Shown here: in pieces, positions 39,294-47,881 of the stretch
Layout: every line of letters begins with the position of its first letter
Numbering within the stretch: the first letter of the stretch is position 1
Assembly (NCBI RefSeq): GCF_023074175.1
Contig: NZ_JADPKS010000009.1
Coordinates: 60,345 to 124,344 of the forward strand
Direction: 5' to 3'
Origin: Bradyrhizobium sp. 139
GTDB taxonomy: Bacteria; Pseudomonadota; Alphaproteobacteria; Rhizobiales; Xanthobacteraceae
DNA: 64,000 nt
The notes under the pieces: model-generated
What the model saw: the letters and a program-made list of their open reading frames with translations, nothing else
What the model was told of the DNA's origin: nothing
Database searches by the model: none
Position numbers and translations under genes: made by a program

Positions 39294-40109
39294 ATGTCCG
39301 ACATGCGCTTGATTGTTGCTGGAGCCGGCGGCCGGATGGGCCGGGCGCTGACACGGGCAATCGCCGAGAGCAAAGGCGCCGTGCTGGCCGGAGCGCTGGA
39401 GGCGCCAGGCTCCGAGCTGCTCGGCAAGGATGCCGCCGTGCTCGCGGGTCTGCCTGCCAACGGCATCAAACTCTCCGGCGATCTCTGGGCGTTGTCGAAG
39501 GACGCCGACGGCATTCTGGATTTCACCGTGCCCGCGGCGACCCTCGCCAATGTCGCGATCGCCGCCGAGCGCGGCCTCGTGCACGTCGTCGGAACGACCG
39601 GGCTGTCGGGCTCCGACAACGCCGTGATCAAGAGCGTCACCAACCGCGCGGTCGTGGTGCAGTCCGGCAATATGAGCCTGGGTGTCAATCTGCTTGCCGC
39701 AGTGGTCAAGCGCGTCGCCAAGGCGCTCGATGAGAGTTTTGATATCGAAATCGTGGAAACCCACCACCGCATGAAGATCGATGCGCCCTCGGGCACGGCG
39801 CTGATGCTGGGCCAGGCCGCGGCGGCCGGCCGTGGCATCTTGCTCGATGAGCATGCGGACCGCGGCCGCGACGGCATCACCGGCGCGCGCAAGCCGGGCG
39901 ACATCGGCTTTGCCTCCTTGCGCGGCGGCACCGCCGCCGGCGATCACAGCGTGAGCTTCCTCGGCCCGTTCGAGCGACTGACGCTGTCGCATCATGCCGA
40001 GGACCGCATGTTGTTCGCCCATGGCGCGCTGAAGGCGGCGCTGTGGGCGCAGGGCAAGAAGCCGGGGCTCTACTCCATGGCCGACGTGCTCGGTCTCGCC
40101 GATATCTGA
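39294..40109 (+). CDS. dapB: 4-hydroxy-tetrahydrodipicolinate reductase
   Basis: Lysine and diaminopimelate pathway enzyme, NAD(P)H-dependent. 271 residues. '[14 protein letters not shown]' (5-18) dinucleotide loop, '[14 protein letters not shown]', 'VGTTGLSG', catalytic '[22 protein letters not shown]' (about 151-172). Start ATG 39294; M4 is a second option. The 258-bp gap before it holds the inverted repeat. Confidence 0.96.
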   Translation: MSDMRLIVAGAGGRMGRALTRAIAESKGAVLAGALEAPGSELLGKDAAVLAGLPANGIKLSGDLWALSKDADGILDFTVPAATLANVAIAAERGLVHVVGTTGLSGSDNAVIKSVTNRAVVVQSGNMSLGVNLLAAVVKRVAKALDESFDIEIVETHHRMKIDAPSGTALMLGQAAAAGRGILLDEHADRGRDGITGARKPGDIGFASLRGGTAAGDHSVSFLGPFERLTLSHHAEDRMLFAHGALKAALWAQGKKPGLYSMADVLGLADI

Positions 40110-40132
40110 ACGAAAGTAACGGACAGCAGTCA

Positions 40133-40756
40133 ATGAGCGAACGTCTTCTCGTGCTTGTGCGCCACGGCCAGAGCGAATGGAATCTGAAGAACCTGTTCAC
40201 GGGCTGGAAGGATCCCGATCTCACCGAGCTCGGCGCGAAGGAGGCCACGGAAGCCGGCCGCAAGCTGAAGGCGCAGGGCCTCGTGTTCGACGTCGCCTAC
40301 ACCTCGGTCTTGACGCGCGCGCAGCACACGCTCGATCTTATCCTTGGTGAGCTCGACCAGAAAGGCCTGCCGACCTCCAAAGACCTCGCGCTGAACGAGC
40401 GCGACTATGGCGATCTCTCCGGCCTCAACAAGGACGACGCCCGCAAGAAATGGGGCGAGGACCAGGTGCTGATCTGGCGCCGCTCCTACGACGTGCCGCC
40501 GCCCGGCGGCGAAAGCCTGAAGGACACCCTCGCGCGAGCACTGCCGTATTACGTTCAGGAGATCCTGCCCGGCGTGCTCAACGGCAAGCGCACCCTCGTC
40601 GCCGCGCACGGCAACTCGCTGCGCGCGCTGATCATGGTGCTGGAAAAGCTCTCGCCCGAAGGCATCTTGAAGCGCGAGCTCGCCACCGGTGTGCCGATCA
40701 TCTACCGGCTCAACGCGGATTCGACGGTGGCCTCGAAGCTGGACCTGGCGGGGTAG
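40133..40756 (+). CDS. gpmA: 2,3-bisphosphoglycerate-dependent phosphoglycerate mutase
   Basis: Interconverts 2- and 3-phosphoglycerate. 207 residues from ATG 40133. '[12 protein letters not shown]' with the phospho-His, '[13 protein letters not shown]', '[13 protein letters not shown]', and '[12 protein letters not shown]' with the second His. The compact size matches the alphaproteobacterial GpmA form. 23 bp after dapB, so cotranscribed. Confidence 0.95.
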   Translation: MSERLLVLVRHGQSEWNLKNLFTGWKDPDLTELGAKEATEAGRKLKAQGLVFDVAYTSVLTRAQHTLDLILGELDQKGLPTSKDLALNERDYGDLSGLNKDDARKKWGEDQVLIWRRSYDVPPPGGESLKDTLARALPYYVQEILPGVLNGKRTLVAAHGNSLRALIMVLEKLSPEGILKRELATGVPIIYRLNADSTVASKLDLAG

Positions 40757-40765
40757 GCGCGATCC

Positions 40766-40863
40766 CGTAGGGTGGGCAAAGCGTAGCGTGCCCACCATGC
40801 CTCAGCGATTGCGGAACGATGGTGGGCACGGCGCGCGAAGAGCGCGCCTTTGCCCACCCTACG
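40766..40863. repeat. 98-bp inverted repeat (GTAGGGTGGGCAAAG family), copy 2
   Basis: CGTAGGGTGGGCAAAG and CTTTGCCCACCCTACG form the outer stem; a GC-rich GCGCGC...GCGCGC stem lies inside. It separates the convergent gpmA and Ada-like genes; related to 26521-26629. Confidence 0.88.
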
Positions 40864-40869
40864 AGACCT

Positions 40870-41766
40870 CTACTGCATCCCCAGCTGCCCGGCTTCCCAG
40901 CCCAGCATCGCCTGCTTGCGGGTGATGCCCCAGTGGTAGCCGGTGAGCGTGCCGCTTTTGCCGAGCGCGCGGTGGCAGGGCACGACGAAGGAGACCGGGT
41001 TCTTCCCGACTGCAGCGCCGACGGCGCGTGAGGCCTTCGGGCTGTTGATGTTGCAGGCGATGTCGGAATAGGACACTGCACGGCCCATCGGGATCTTCAG
41101 CAGCGTCTCCCACACCCGCACCTCGAAATCGGTGCCGATCATGACCACGCGCAGCGGCTGGTCCGGCCGCCACAGCTTTGTGTCGAAGATGCGCTGTGCG
41201 AGCGGTGCGGTGCCTTCGTGATCCTCGACATAGGTTGCGTTCGCCCAGCGCCGCGTCATGTCGGCGAGCGCAACTTTCTCCTCGCCGTGATCGGCAAAGG
41301 CGAGGCCCGACAGGCCGCGATCGGTCGCGATCACGATCGCCGTGCCGAATGGTGAAGGATGGAAGCCGTAGCGCAGGGTGAGACCGGCGCCGCCGTTCTT
41401 CCATTCGCCCGGCGACATCGCTTCATGGGTGACGAAGAGGTCGTGCAGCCGCCCCGGCCCCGAGAGACCGGAGTCGAGCGCTGCGTCGAGAATGCTCGCG
41501 GAATCCCGCAGCAGACCCTTGGCGTGGTCGAGGGTGAGCGCCTGCATGAAAGCCTTCGGCGTGATCGAGGCCCAGCGGCGGAACAGATGGTGCAATTCAT
41601 CCGGCGTGACGCCGGCCGCATCCGCCATCGCTTCGATAGCCGGCTGGGTGCGCCAGTTCTCCGAGATGAACGCGATCGCCCGACGCACGGAATCGTAGTC
41701 GCGCAACGCGGCGTTCTGGGGGCCCGGCTTGGCCAGGCGCTGGTCATGTATGGCGAGTGTCATCAT
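40870..41766 (-). CDS. AraC/Ada-like O6-methylguanine-DNA methyltransferase
   Basis: 298 residues. N-terminal AraC-type helix-turn-helix (about 25-120: 'AIEAMADAAGVTPDELHHLFRRWASITPKAFMQ') followed by the methyltransferase: ribonuclease-like part, then 'VWETLLKIPMGRAVSYSDIA' and 'FVVPCHRAL' with the acceptor Cys. The Zn-containing N-terminal Ada domain, which senses methyl phosphotriesters, is missing, so it should repair O6-methylguanine but cannot be activated in the E. coli Ada manner. Stand-alone gene. Confidence 0.9.
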   Translation of the reverse strand: MMTLAIHDQRLAKPGPQNAALRDYDSVRRAIAFISENWRTQPAIEAMADAAGVTPDELHHLFRRWASITPKAFMQALTLDHAKGLLRDSASILDAALDSGLSGPGRLHDLFVTHEAMSPGEWKNGGAGLTLRYGFHPSPFGTAIVIATDRGLSGLAFADHGEEKVALADMTRRWANATYVEDHEGTAPLAQRIFDTKLWRPDQPLRVVMIGTDFEVRVWETLLKIPMGRAVSYSDIACNINSPKASRAVGAAVGKNPVSFVVPCHRALGKSGTLTGYHWGITRKQAMLGWEAGQLGMQ

Positions 41767-41822
41767 GAGCGGAAATGTAGGCGCGGCGCAGGCCTGAGAC
41801 CACCCGATTTCCGACTCGGCGG

Positions 41823-42353
41823 TCAGGTCACCGGATTGTAGGTCGGGCCGCGCCTGGCGGCGTTTAACGCCTCGACCAAACCTTTGTAAAAACTTGCTTT
41901 TTCGTCTGGCCCCAGGAAGCGGGCGATCTGGATCTGGTGGCCACGCGAGATCAGATAGAGGTGCTCAATGCCAAACTCCTCGTCGATTTCCATGTCGAGC
42001 CGGACCCAGAGGGGATTGAAGATCCACTCGACGACTTGGCCGCGCTGGCTGACGCGCCGCACGCGCAATTCAGACGGCGTGACCACGATCTCCTCGCTGG
42101 CCCGCGCCGCGCGGAAATTGACCTTGAAGGCCCACCAGATCACCAGCACGTCGAGGCCGAAAAAGCCGAACACCGGCCATGCCCCCATCATCAGGAAGAC
42201 GAGGCCGGTGGCAAAGCTCACCACGCTCAGGAACAGCATCACGGCGAGGAAGCCGGTGCGGTTCAGCGAGCGGTGCGGCGTCAGGCGCGCGGAGAAGATC
42301 TGAGGCTCCTTGCTTTCAAATCGCTCGCGTTCAATTTGGTTGCCTGTGCTCAT
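41823..42353 (-). CDS. DUF2244 membrane protein
   Basis: 176 residues. 'FSARLTPHRSLNRTGFLAVM' (20-39) and two close hydrophobic segments (about 33-55 and 58-78), then a soluble C-terminal half with 'FNPLWVRLDME' and 'GHQIQIARFLGPDEKASFYKGLVEAL', which are DUF2244 landmarks. Function unknown. Divergent from nth with only 22 bp between the starts, so the two probably share a promoter region. Confidence 0.88.
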   Translation of the reverse strand: MSTGNQIERERFESKEPQIFSARLTPHRSLNRTGFLAVMLFLSVVSFATGLVFLMMGAWPVFGFFGLDVLVIWWAFKVNFRAARASEEIVVTPSELRVRRVSQRGQVVEWIFNPLWVRLDMEIDEEFGIEHLYLISRGHQIQIARFLGPDEKASFYKGLVEALNAARRGPTYNPVT

Positions 42354-42375
42354 CGTCCCTCAGTATATCCCGATC

Positions 42376-43128
42376 ATGGCGAAAATCACCCGCAAGGCGA
42401 CCCCGCGCAAAGCGTCCGTGCCGAAGAAAAAGGCAAAGGCGATGGTTGCAAGGCCGAGAGCTCCGGCCAGGAAATCGCTCAAGGCCACAAGGCCCTGGAC
42501 GCCGGCCGAGGTCCATGAGGTCTTCAAGCGCTTCCGCAAGGCCAATCCCGAGCCGAAGGGCGAGCTCGAACACGTCAATCCCTTCACGCTGCTGGTCGCC
42601 GTAGTGCTGTCGGCACAGGCCACCGATGCCGGGGTCAACAAGGCGACGCGCGCATTGTTCGAGGTCGCCGACACGCCGCAGAAGATGCTCGATCTCGGCG
42701 AAGAACGCCTGCGCGAGGCCATCAAGACCATCGGCCTCTATCGCACCAAGGCGAAGAACGTGATCGCGCTGTCGGCCAAGATGCTCAGCGAGTTCGGCGG
42801 CGAGGTGCCGCGCACGCGGGCCGAGATCGAGTCACTGCCCGGAGCCGGGCGCAAGACCGCCAATGTCGTGCTCAACATGGCCTTCGGCGAGCACACCATG
42901 GCGGTCGACACGCATGTCTTCCGCGTCGGCAACCGCACCGCGCTTGCGCCCGGCAAGACGCCGCTCGAAGTCGAGCTTGGTCTCGAAAAGGTAATCCCGG
43001 CCGAGTTCATGCTGCATGCGCATCATTGGCTGATTCTTCACGGCCGCTATACTTGCCTCGCGCGCAAGCCGCGTTGCGAGGTTTGCCTGATCAACGATCT
43101 CTGCCGATGGCCGGAGAAGACGGTCTGA
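42376..43128 (+). CDS. nth: endonuclease III
   Basis: Base-excision DNA glycosylase/AP lyase for oxidised pyrimidines. 250 residues from ATG 42376, with a 45-residue basic N-terminal extension before the family start ('TPAEVHEVFKRF'). HhH motif 'LPGAGRKTANVVLNMAFG' with catalytic Lys, 'VDTHVFRV' with catalytic Asp, and the C-terminal 4Fe-4S loop C-x6-C-x2-C-x5-C ('CLARKPRCEVCLINDLC'). Near-overlapping divergent DUF2244 gene upstream. Confidence 0.95.
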   Translation: MAKITRKATPRKASVPKKKAKAMVARPRAPARKSLKATRPWTPAEVHEVFKRFRKANPEPKGELEHVNPFTLLVAVVLSAQATDAGVNKATRALFEVADTPQKMLDLGEERLREAIKTIGLYRTKAKNVIALSAKMLSEFGGEVPRTRAEIESLPGAGRKTANVVLNMAFGEHTMAVDTHVFRVGNRTALAPGKTPLEVELGLEKVIPAEFMLHAHHWLILHGRYTCLARKPRCEVCLINDLCRWPEKTV

Positions 43129-43209
43129 GGCGGTGTTCATTCCCTGTCATTCCGGGCGGCTGGTTTTCCCGCGGCCCTCCATGCCGGCCTCGATCAACAC
43201 GGATCGCCG

Positions 43210-43950
43210 TCACCGCATCTGACGCGCCGGCTCGATCAGCTCGGGCCGTGGGCCGGACAGGCGCTTGTGCATGTGGACCATGAATGCCATGCCGAAGATC
43301 GGCGTTGCCAGGTTGACGATCGGGATGGAGACGAAGGCCGCAATGAATAGGCCGGCGGTGAAGATGGTCGCGGCATTGTCACGCCGCATCGCCCTGGCCT
43401 CGTCCGGCGGGCGGAAGCGCATCGCGGCGAGCTCGAAATATTCGCGCCCGAGCAGCCAGGCGGCGGCGACGAAGAAGACCAGGAAACCGGCGCCGGCGAA
43501 AAGTACCAGTGGCAACGCTATCAGATAGACCACGATCGTCAGCAGCGCGGTCTTGACGCCCTCGTAGATCGCCTGGCTGAACGGCAGCGCAGCGCCCGGC
43601 CGCTCGGCGGGATAGTGCTCGCGCTCGATGATGTCGGCGACGTCGTCGACGAACAGGCTCGCCACCAGCGAGGTGATCGCAGGCATCAGGAACACGCCGC
43701 CGAACACGACGCCGAGGCCCGCCATGATCGAGACGATCCAGGCCAGGACCTCGAGCGACGAATGCCAGCCCGGCCCGAGCAGGCCTTCCAGCCAGACCTC
43801 GCCATAGGTCGCAAACCAGCTCAGGAGCCGCTGCAAGCCGATTGCCAGCACGATGATCAGCACCAGTGCAAGCCCGATCGATCGCCACAGGATCGTGCGC
43901 ATCGGCGGCGAGATCATTTGCGACAGCGCCTTTATGGCGGCATCCAGCAT
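43210..43950 (-). CDS. EI24/CysZ-like membrane protein
   Basis: 246 residues from ATG 43950, behind GAGAGGT. Four to five hydrophobic segments (about 26-45, 62-84, 130-165, 190-225). 'LFVDDVADIIEREHYP' and 'REYFELAAMRFRPPDEARAMRRDN' are typical of the EI24 family, annotated as CysZ-like sulfate transport proteins. No sulfur-assimilation gene is adjacent, so transport of sulfate is an assumption. Confidence 0.85.
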   Translation of the reverse strand: MLDAAIKALSQMISPPMRTILWRSIGLALVLIIVLAIGLQRLLSWFATYGEVWLEGLLGPGWHSSLEVLAWIVSIMAGLGVVFGGVFLMPAITSLVASLFVDDVADIIEREHYPAERPGAALPFSQAIYEGVKTALLTIVVYLIALPLVLFAGAGFLVFFVAAAWLLGREYFELAAMRFRPPDEARAMRRDNAATIFTAGLFIAAFVSIPIVNLATPIFGMAFMVHMHKRLSGPRPELIEPARQMR

Positions 43951-44076
43951 GGGAGTACCTCTCGGGAAAACCACCCGCGAGAAGTAGACATGCGTGGAAG
44001 GTTCGACAAGAGGTCGAGCCTTCCGGGGCGGATTGCCGCGCTTGTAGCCTCGGTTCTGATTGAATCAGAACCCCAA

Positions 44077-44144
44077 GCTCCAGGTTCTTGTTGCGACGCG
44101 TTTCTTCACGCGAACCAGTGTCCGCTTCGCTTGGAAAAGCTCTA
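44077..44144. repeat. intergenic repeat copy ending at the peptidase remnant
   Basis: From the CAGAACCC...GGTTCTTG palindrome through the GCGTTTCTTCACGCGAACC stem to GCTTGGAAAAGCTCTAG. This layout is familiar from Bradyrhizobium intergenic DNA. It runs into the stop codon of the peptidase S8 remnant. Confidence 0.65.
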
Positions 44145-44374
44145 GCTCATCCTGATGACGAGGGCATAATTCTGCGGCGCGACGGCGATGGAATGAGCGA
44201 TGACGGAAATCACGGCTTCGCCGGGCGGCGGATTCTCGACGATGACCTGCTCCACATTGTTCTTGCGGTCGAAGTCCTTCGAGCCGGCCGGCATGTTGCC
44301 GTGGCGTTCCTGCTTGTTGGCCACCACGACGAGGTCGAGGTCGCTTTGCAGGCCTTCGCCGGCGGTCCGGTTCC
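44142..44374 (-). pseudogene. remnant of a peptidase S8 C-terminal domain
   Basis: About 75 codons resemble the C-terminal beta-sandwich of subtilisin-like S8 peptidases: 'SDLDLVVVANKQERHGNMPAG', 'NNVEQVIVENPPPGEAVISVIA' and 'PQNYALVIR'. The frame can be followed to 44498, but upstream of 44374 it is repeat-derived sequence and overlaps nikR's end. The catalytic Asp, His and Ser domains are absent. Bounded on both sides by intergenic repeats. Non-functional relic; no parent gene in the window. Confidence 0.7.
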
Positions 44375-44450
44375 TGAACCAGGTGGGCCCGGCTCTGCAG
44401 CCCACCGCTGTAGAAGCGCTGCGCTGCGTCCAGGGCACGAGAGGATAGCT
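44375..44450. repeat. intergenic repeat at the broken end of the peptidase remnant
   Basis: GC-rich segment with 'GGCTCTGCAGCCCACCGCTGT' like and 'GAAGCGCTGCGCTGCGTCC' halves that form an imperfect hairpin and recur in related genomes as I recall. It fills the space between the peptidase relic and the stop of nikR. Confidence 0.55.
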
Positions 44451-44451
44451 C

Positions 44452-44898
44452 CTACTCTTGCCTGTGCCCGTGCTTCCGCGCTTTCGCCTGCTTGCCATCC
44501 CCCGTCGGGATCATCACCACGCGGCCGTAACGGACGCCGCGTTCGGCGATGATGTGATCGGCGAAATGCCTGACCTCGCCGGCATCGCCGCGCAGCGCCG
44601 TCATCTCCATGCAATTGTTGTCATCGAGATGGACGTGCAGGGTCGCCAGCGCGAGGTCGTGATGGCCGTGGAATTCCTGCACCAGGCGTTTTGAGAGATC
44701 GCGCGCGGCGTGGTCGTAGACATAGACGAGGCCGGCGACGCAGGGGCCGGTCTGCGCGGTGTCCTCGGTGCTCTGTTGCAGGCCGGCGCGTGCGAGGTCG
44801 CGAATGATCTCGGAGCGGTTCTGGTAGCCGCGCGCCTCCGCCGCAGCGTCGATCTCCGCCAGCAGATCGTCCTCGATCGTGATCGTAATCCGCTGCAT
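44452..44898 (-). CDS. nikR: nickel-responsive regulator NikR
   Basis: 148 residues from ATG 44898. Ribbon-helix-helix N-terminus ('MQRITITIEDDLLAEIDAAAEARGYQNRSEIIRDLAR', 1-36) and ACT-like metal domain with ligands His77, His88, His90 and Cys96 ('LATLHVHLDDNNC'), the canonical square-planar nickel site shifted by one residue relative to E. coli. Represses nickel uptake genes when nickel is bound. No nik transporter is in the window, so it acts in trans. Confidence 0.95.
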   Translation of the reverse strand: MQRITITIEDDLLAEIDAAAEARGYQNRSEIIRDLARAGLQQSTEDTAQTGPCVAGLVYVYDHAARDLSKRLVQEFHGHHDLALATLHVHLDDNNCMEMTALRGDAGEVRHFADHIIAERGVRYGRVVMIPTGDGKQAKARKHGHRQE

Positions 44899-44947
44899 CA
44901 GACCCTCTTCGTGCGTGCCGTTGGATGACAGTGGCTCGTTAGTGCGG

Positions 44948-45028
44948 AGCCTGGATGGAGCAAAGCGCAATCCGGGACAGTTTCGCTATGTGGACAGAAC
45001 CCGGATTTCGCTTCGCTCCATCCAGGCT
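44948..45028. repeat. 81-bp inverted repeat (AGCCTGGAT...ATCCAGGCT family), copy 2
   Basis: Outer arms AGCCTGGATGGAG and CTCCATCCAGGCT pair fully. It lies about 50 bp upstream of the nikR start, between nikR and the copper ATPase stop. Related to 22537-22616. Confidence 0.88.
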
Positions 45029-45079
45029 ACGGAGATCTTACCTTGGTTCGCGAGCCAGGCGAGGGAGCAACCGTCACCT

Positions 45080-47515
45080 TCACAGCCGTGTCGCACGCAG
45101 GCGCAATGCGTTGCCGACCACGCTCACCGAGGACAGCGCCATCGCGGCCGCCGCGATGATCGGTGACAGCAGCACACCGAAGACCGGATAGAGGATGCCG
45201 GCCGCAATCGGAATGCCGGCGGCGTTGTAGATGAAGGCGAAGAACAGGTTTTGCCGGATATTGCTCATCGTCGCCTGCGACAGTTTTCGCGCGCGGATGA
45301 TGCCGGTGAGGTCGCCCTTGAGCAGGGTGACGCCGGCGCTCTCCATCGCGGCGTCGGTGCCGGTGCCCATGGCGATGCCGACTTCGGCCGCCGCCAGCGC
45401 CGGTGCGTCGTTGACGCCGTCGCCGGCCATCGCGACACTGCGGCCGGCCTTTTGCAGCTTCGTCACGACCGCGCTCTTCTGGTCCGGCAGAACCTCGGCC
45501 TCGACCTCCGCGATACCCAGCCTGCGTGCGACGGCTTCGGCCGTGGTGCGGTTGTCGCCGGTCAGCATGATCACCTTGATGCCTTCGGCCGCGAGCGCCT
45601 TCAGCGCCTCCGGGGTCGAGGCCTTGACCGGATCGGCAATTGCAAACAGGCCCGCGAGCGCGCCATCGACGGCCACGTTGATGACGGTGGCGCCATCGCC
45701 GCGCAGGCGCTCGGCTTCGGCATCGAGCGCCTTGGTGTCGATGCCGATCGAGGTCAGATATTTCGCATTGCCGAGTACGATGGCCCTGCCGTCGACCTTG
45801 CCGGCCGCACCCTTGCCGGTCGGCGAATCGAAATGTTCGACGTTGCCGGGGGTGAGTTGCTTCTCCTTTGCCGCGCGCACGATGGCATCGGCCAAAGGAT
45901 GCTCGCTGGCGCGTTCGACGCTGGCTGCCCAGCGGAGGATGTCATCTTCCGCAAAGCCCGCGGCCGGCACGATCGCGACCACCTTGGGCTTGCCCTCGGT
46001 CAGCGTGCCCGTCTTGTCGACCACGAGTGTGTCGATCTTCTCCATCCGCTCCAGTGCCTCGGCGTTCTTGATCAGGACGCCTGCCTGCGCACCGCGGCCG
46101 ACGCCGACCATGATCGACATCGGGGTCGCCAGGCCAAGCGCGCAGGGGCAGGCGATGATCAGCACGCTGACGGCCGCGACGAGGCCGAAGGCGAGCCGCG
46201 GCTCCGGTCCGAACCAGGCCCAGGCGGCGAAGGCGACGATGGCGACCGCGATGACCGTCGGGACGAACCAACCGGCGACCTGATCGGCGAGGCGCTGGAT
46301 CGGCGCGCGCGAGCGCTGCGCATCGGCGACCATCTGCACGATCTGCGACAGCAGCGTCTCGCGCCCGACCTTGTCTGCGCGCATGATGAAGCTGCCCGAC
46401 TGGTTGAGCGTGCCGGCGATCACTCTTGCGCCGGTCTCCTTGGTGACCGGCATGGATTCGCCGGTTACGAGGGATTCGTCCAGCGCGGAGCGGCCTTCCA
46501 GAATGACGCCGTCGACCGGCACTTTTTCGCCCGGACGCACGCGCAAGCGGTCGCCGGCATGGAGTGCGTCGATCTCGACCTCGTGCTCGCCGCCGTCGCC
46601 ATCGATGCGGCGCGCGGTCTTCGGGGCGAGCTGCAACAACGCCTTGATCGCACCCGACGTCGCATCGCGGGCGCGCAGCTCCAGCACCTGGCCGAGCAGC
46701 ACCAGCACGGTGATGACCGCTGCGGCTTCGAAATAGACGGCGACCGCGCCTTCATGGCCGCGGAAGGTGGCGGGGAAAATCTGCGGCGCGATGGTGCCGA
46801 TCAGGCTGTAGACATAGGCAACGCCCGTTCCCATCGCGATCAGCGTGAACATGTTGAGATTGCGCGTCACCAGCGAGTGCCAGCCGCGGACGAAGAACGG
46901 CCAGCCCGCCCACAACACCACGGGGGTCGCGAAAACGAGCTGGATCCAGTTCGACAGCGTCTGATCGATCCAGTTGTGTGGCCCCGCGAGATGGCCGCCC
47001 ATCTCCAGCACCACTGCCGGCAGCGCCAGCGCGCCGCCGATCCAGAACCGCCGCGTCATGTCGGCGAGCTCGGGATTGGGTCCGGTCTCCAGGCTCGCGA
47101 CCTCCGGCTCCAGCGCCATGCCGCAGATCGGACAGCTGCCGGCTCCGACCTGGCGGATCTGCGGATGCATCGGGCAGGTGTAGATCGTGCCCGCCGGCAT
47201 CTCCGGCGACTTTTCCTTGGCGAGATATTTTGCGGGATCGGCCGCGAATTTGGTGCGGCAGCCGGCCGAGCAGAAATGAAAAGTCTCGCCGTGATGCTCG
47301 AAGCGGTGCTTGGAGGTCGCGGGATCGACCGTCATGCCGCAGACGGGATCGCGGACCTTCGTTGCCGCGTCTCCATGGTCATGGCCGGCGTGATCGCCGT
47401 GTCCGCCGCAGCATGAGGAAGCCGCAGGCGTCGCCGGTGCCTTGGCGGAACAGCCGCATCCGGAATGAGTTTCTGCCTTGTGATGGTGCCCGTGCTCGGT
47501 GTCGTTCATCATCAT
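45080..47515 (-). CDS. copA: Cu(I)-translocating P-type ATPase with YHS and Cys/His-rich N-terminus
   Basis: 811 residues from ATG 47515 (47512 and 47509 are also ATG). His/Cys-rich start, YHS domain ('[12 protein letters not shown]...[10 protein letters not shown]', about 54-95), heavy-metal binding domain 'YTCPMHPQ...[10 protein letters not shown]' , then P1B ATPase: 'TGES', CPC motif '[12 protein letters not shown]', 'DKTGTLTEG', 'ASEHPLA', '[10 protein letters not shown]'. 'YNAAGIP' and 'MALSSVSVV' in the last helices are Cu(I) determinants. No classic CxxC ferredoxin-like domain; the YHS type replaces it. Exports copper from the cytoplasm. Divergent from a CsoR-type repressor with an operator between. 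Confidence 0.94.
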   Translation of the reverse strand: MMMNDTEHGHHHKAETHSGCGCSAKAPATPAASSCCGGHGDHAGHDHGDAATKVRDPVCGMTVDPATSKHRFEHHGETFHFCSAGCRTKFAADPAKYLAKEKSPEMPAGTIYTCPMHPQIRQVGAGSCPICGMALEPEVASLETGPNPELADMTRRFWIGGALALPAVVLEMGGHLAGPHNWIDQTLSNWIQLVFATPVVLWAGWPFFVRGWHSLVTRNLNMFTLIAMGTGVAYVYSLIGTIAPQIFPATFRGHEGAVAVYFEAAAVITVLVLLGQVLELRARDATSGAIKALLQLAPKTARRIDGDGGEHEVEIDALHAGDRLRVRPGEKVPVDGVILEGRSALDESLVTGESMPVTKETGARVIAGTLNQSGSFIMRADKVGRETLLSQIVQMVADAQRSRAPIQRLADQVAGWFVPTVIAVAIVAFAAWAWFGPEPRLAFGLVAAVSVLIIACPCALGLATPMSIMVGVGRGAQAGVLIKNAEALERMEKIDTLVVDKTGTLTEGKPKVVAIVPAAGFAEDDILRWAASVERASEHPLADAIVRAAKEKQLTPGNVEHFDSPTGKGAAGKVDGRAIVLGNAKYLTSIGIDTKALDAEAERLRGDGATVINVAVDGALAGLFAIADPVKASTPEALKALAAEGIKVIMLTGDNRTTAEAVARRLGIAEVEAEVLPDQKSAVVTKLQKAGRSVAMAGDGVNDAPALAAAEVGIAMGTGTDAAMESAGVTLLKGDLTGIIRARKLSQATMSNIRQNLFFAFIYNAAGIPIAAGILYPVFGVLLSPIIAAAAMALSSVSVVGNALRLRATRL

Positions 47516-47530
47516 GCTCCGGCCTTGCAA

Positions 47531-47553
47531 TATATACCCTGGGGGGGTATATA
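47531..47553. promoter_or_regulatory. palindromic CsoR-type operator
   Basis: TATATACCC and GGGTATATA are perfect 9-bp arms around TGGGG. The G-tract flanked by A/T arms matches operators of the CsoR/RcnR family. It ends 6 bp before the regulator's ATG and 15 bp before copA, in a 44-bp gap, and its last bases touch the AGAGG ribosome site of the regulator, so binding should block both genes. Confidence 0.85.
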
Positions 47554-47559
47554 GAGGCC

Positions 47560-47835
47560 ATGCGCAAGGACATCAAGGCATCCGTCGGAAAACGTCTCGG
47601 CCGGATCGAGGGTCAGGTTCGCGGTCTCTCGAAGATGGTCGAGGAGGACCGCTATTGCATCGACATCGTGACGCAGATCTCGGCCGTGCGGGCCGCACTG
47701 CGCCGGGTCGAGGAAGAGGTTTTGAAAGACCACGTCGCCCATTGCGTCGAGCACGCGATTGCCAGCGGCGACAAGGCCGATCAGCGCGAGAAGATCGCGG
47801 AACTGATGGCGGTGATTGGCCGGGCGGAGCGGTAG
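47560..47835 (+). CDS. csoR: CsoR family copper-sensing repressor
   Basis: 91 residues from ATG 47560. Helical bundle with '[35 protein letters not shown]' (13-47). Ligands Cys33, His58 and Cys62 (H-x3-C) form the Cu(I) site of CsoR. Repressor released from DNA by copper. The palindromic operator lies directly upstream. Assignment to copper rather than nickel/cobalt rests on the Cys-His-Cys set and on copA next door. Confidence 0.9.
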   Translation: MRKDIKASVGKRLGRIEGQVRGLSKMVEEDRYCIDIVTQISAVRAALRRVEEEVLKDHVAHCVEHAIASGDKADQREKIAELMAVIGRAER

Positions 47836-47881
47836 CACCCGCTGCACCTTCCCCTCGCCGGGACGACGGCGGGCGTGTTGG

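Noticed and set aside
45251..47416. 721-codon open frame antisense to the copper ATPase gene
   Set aside because: Arg/Asp/His-rich composition typical of reversed GC-rich coding sequence; no domain, no ribosome site, and the copA frame on the other strand is complete.
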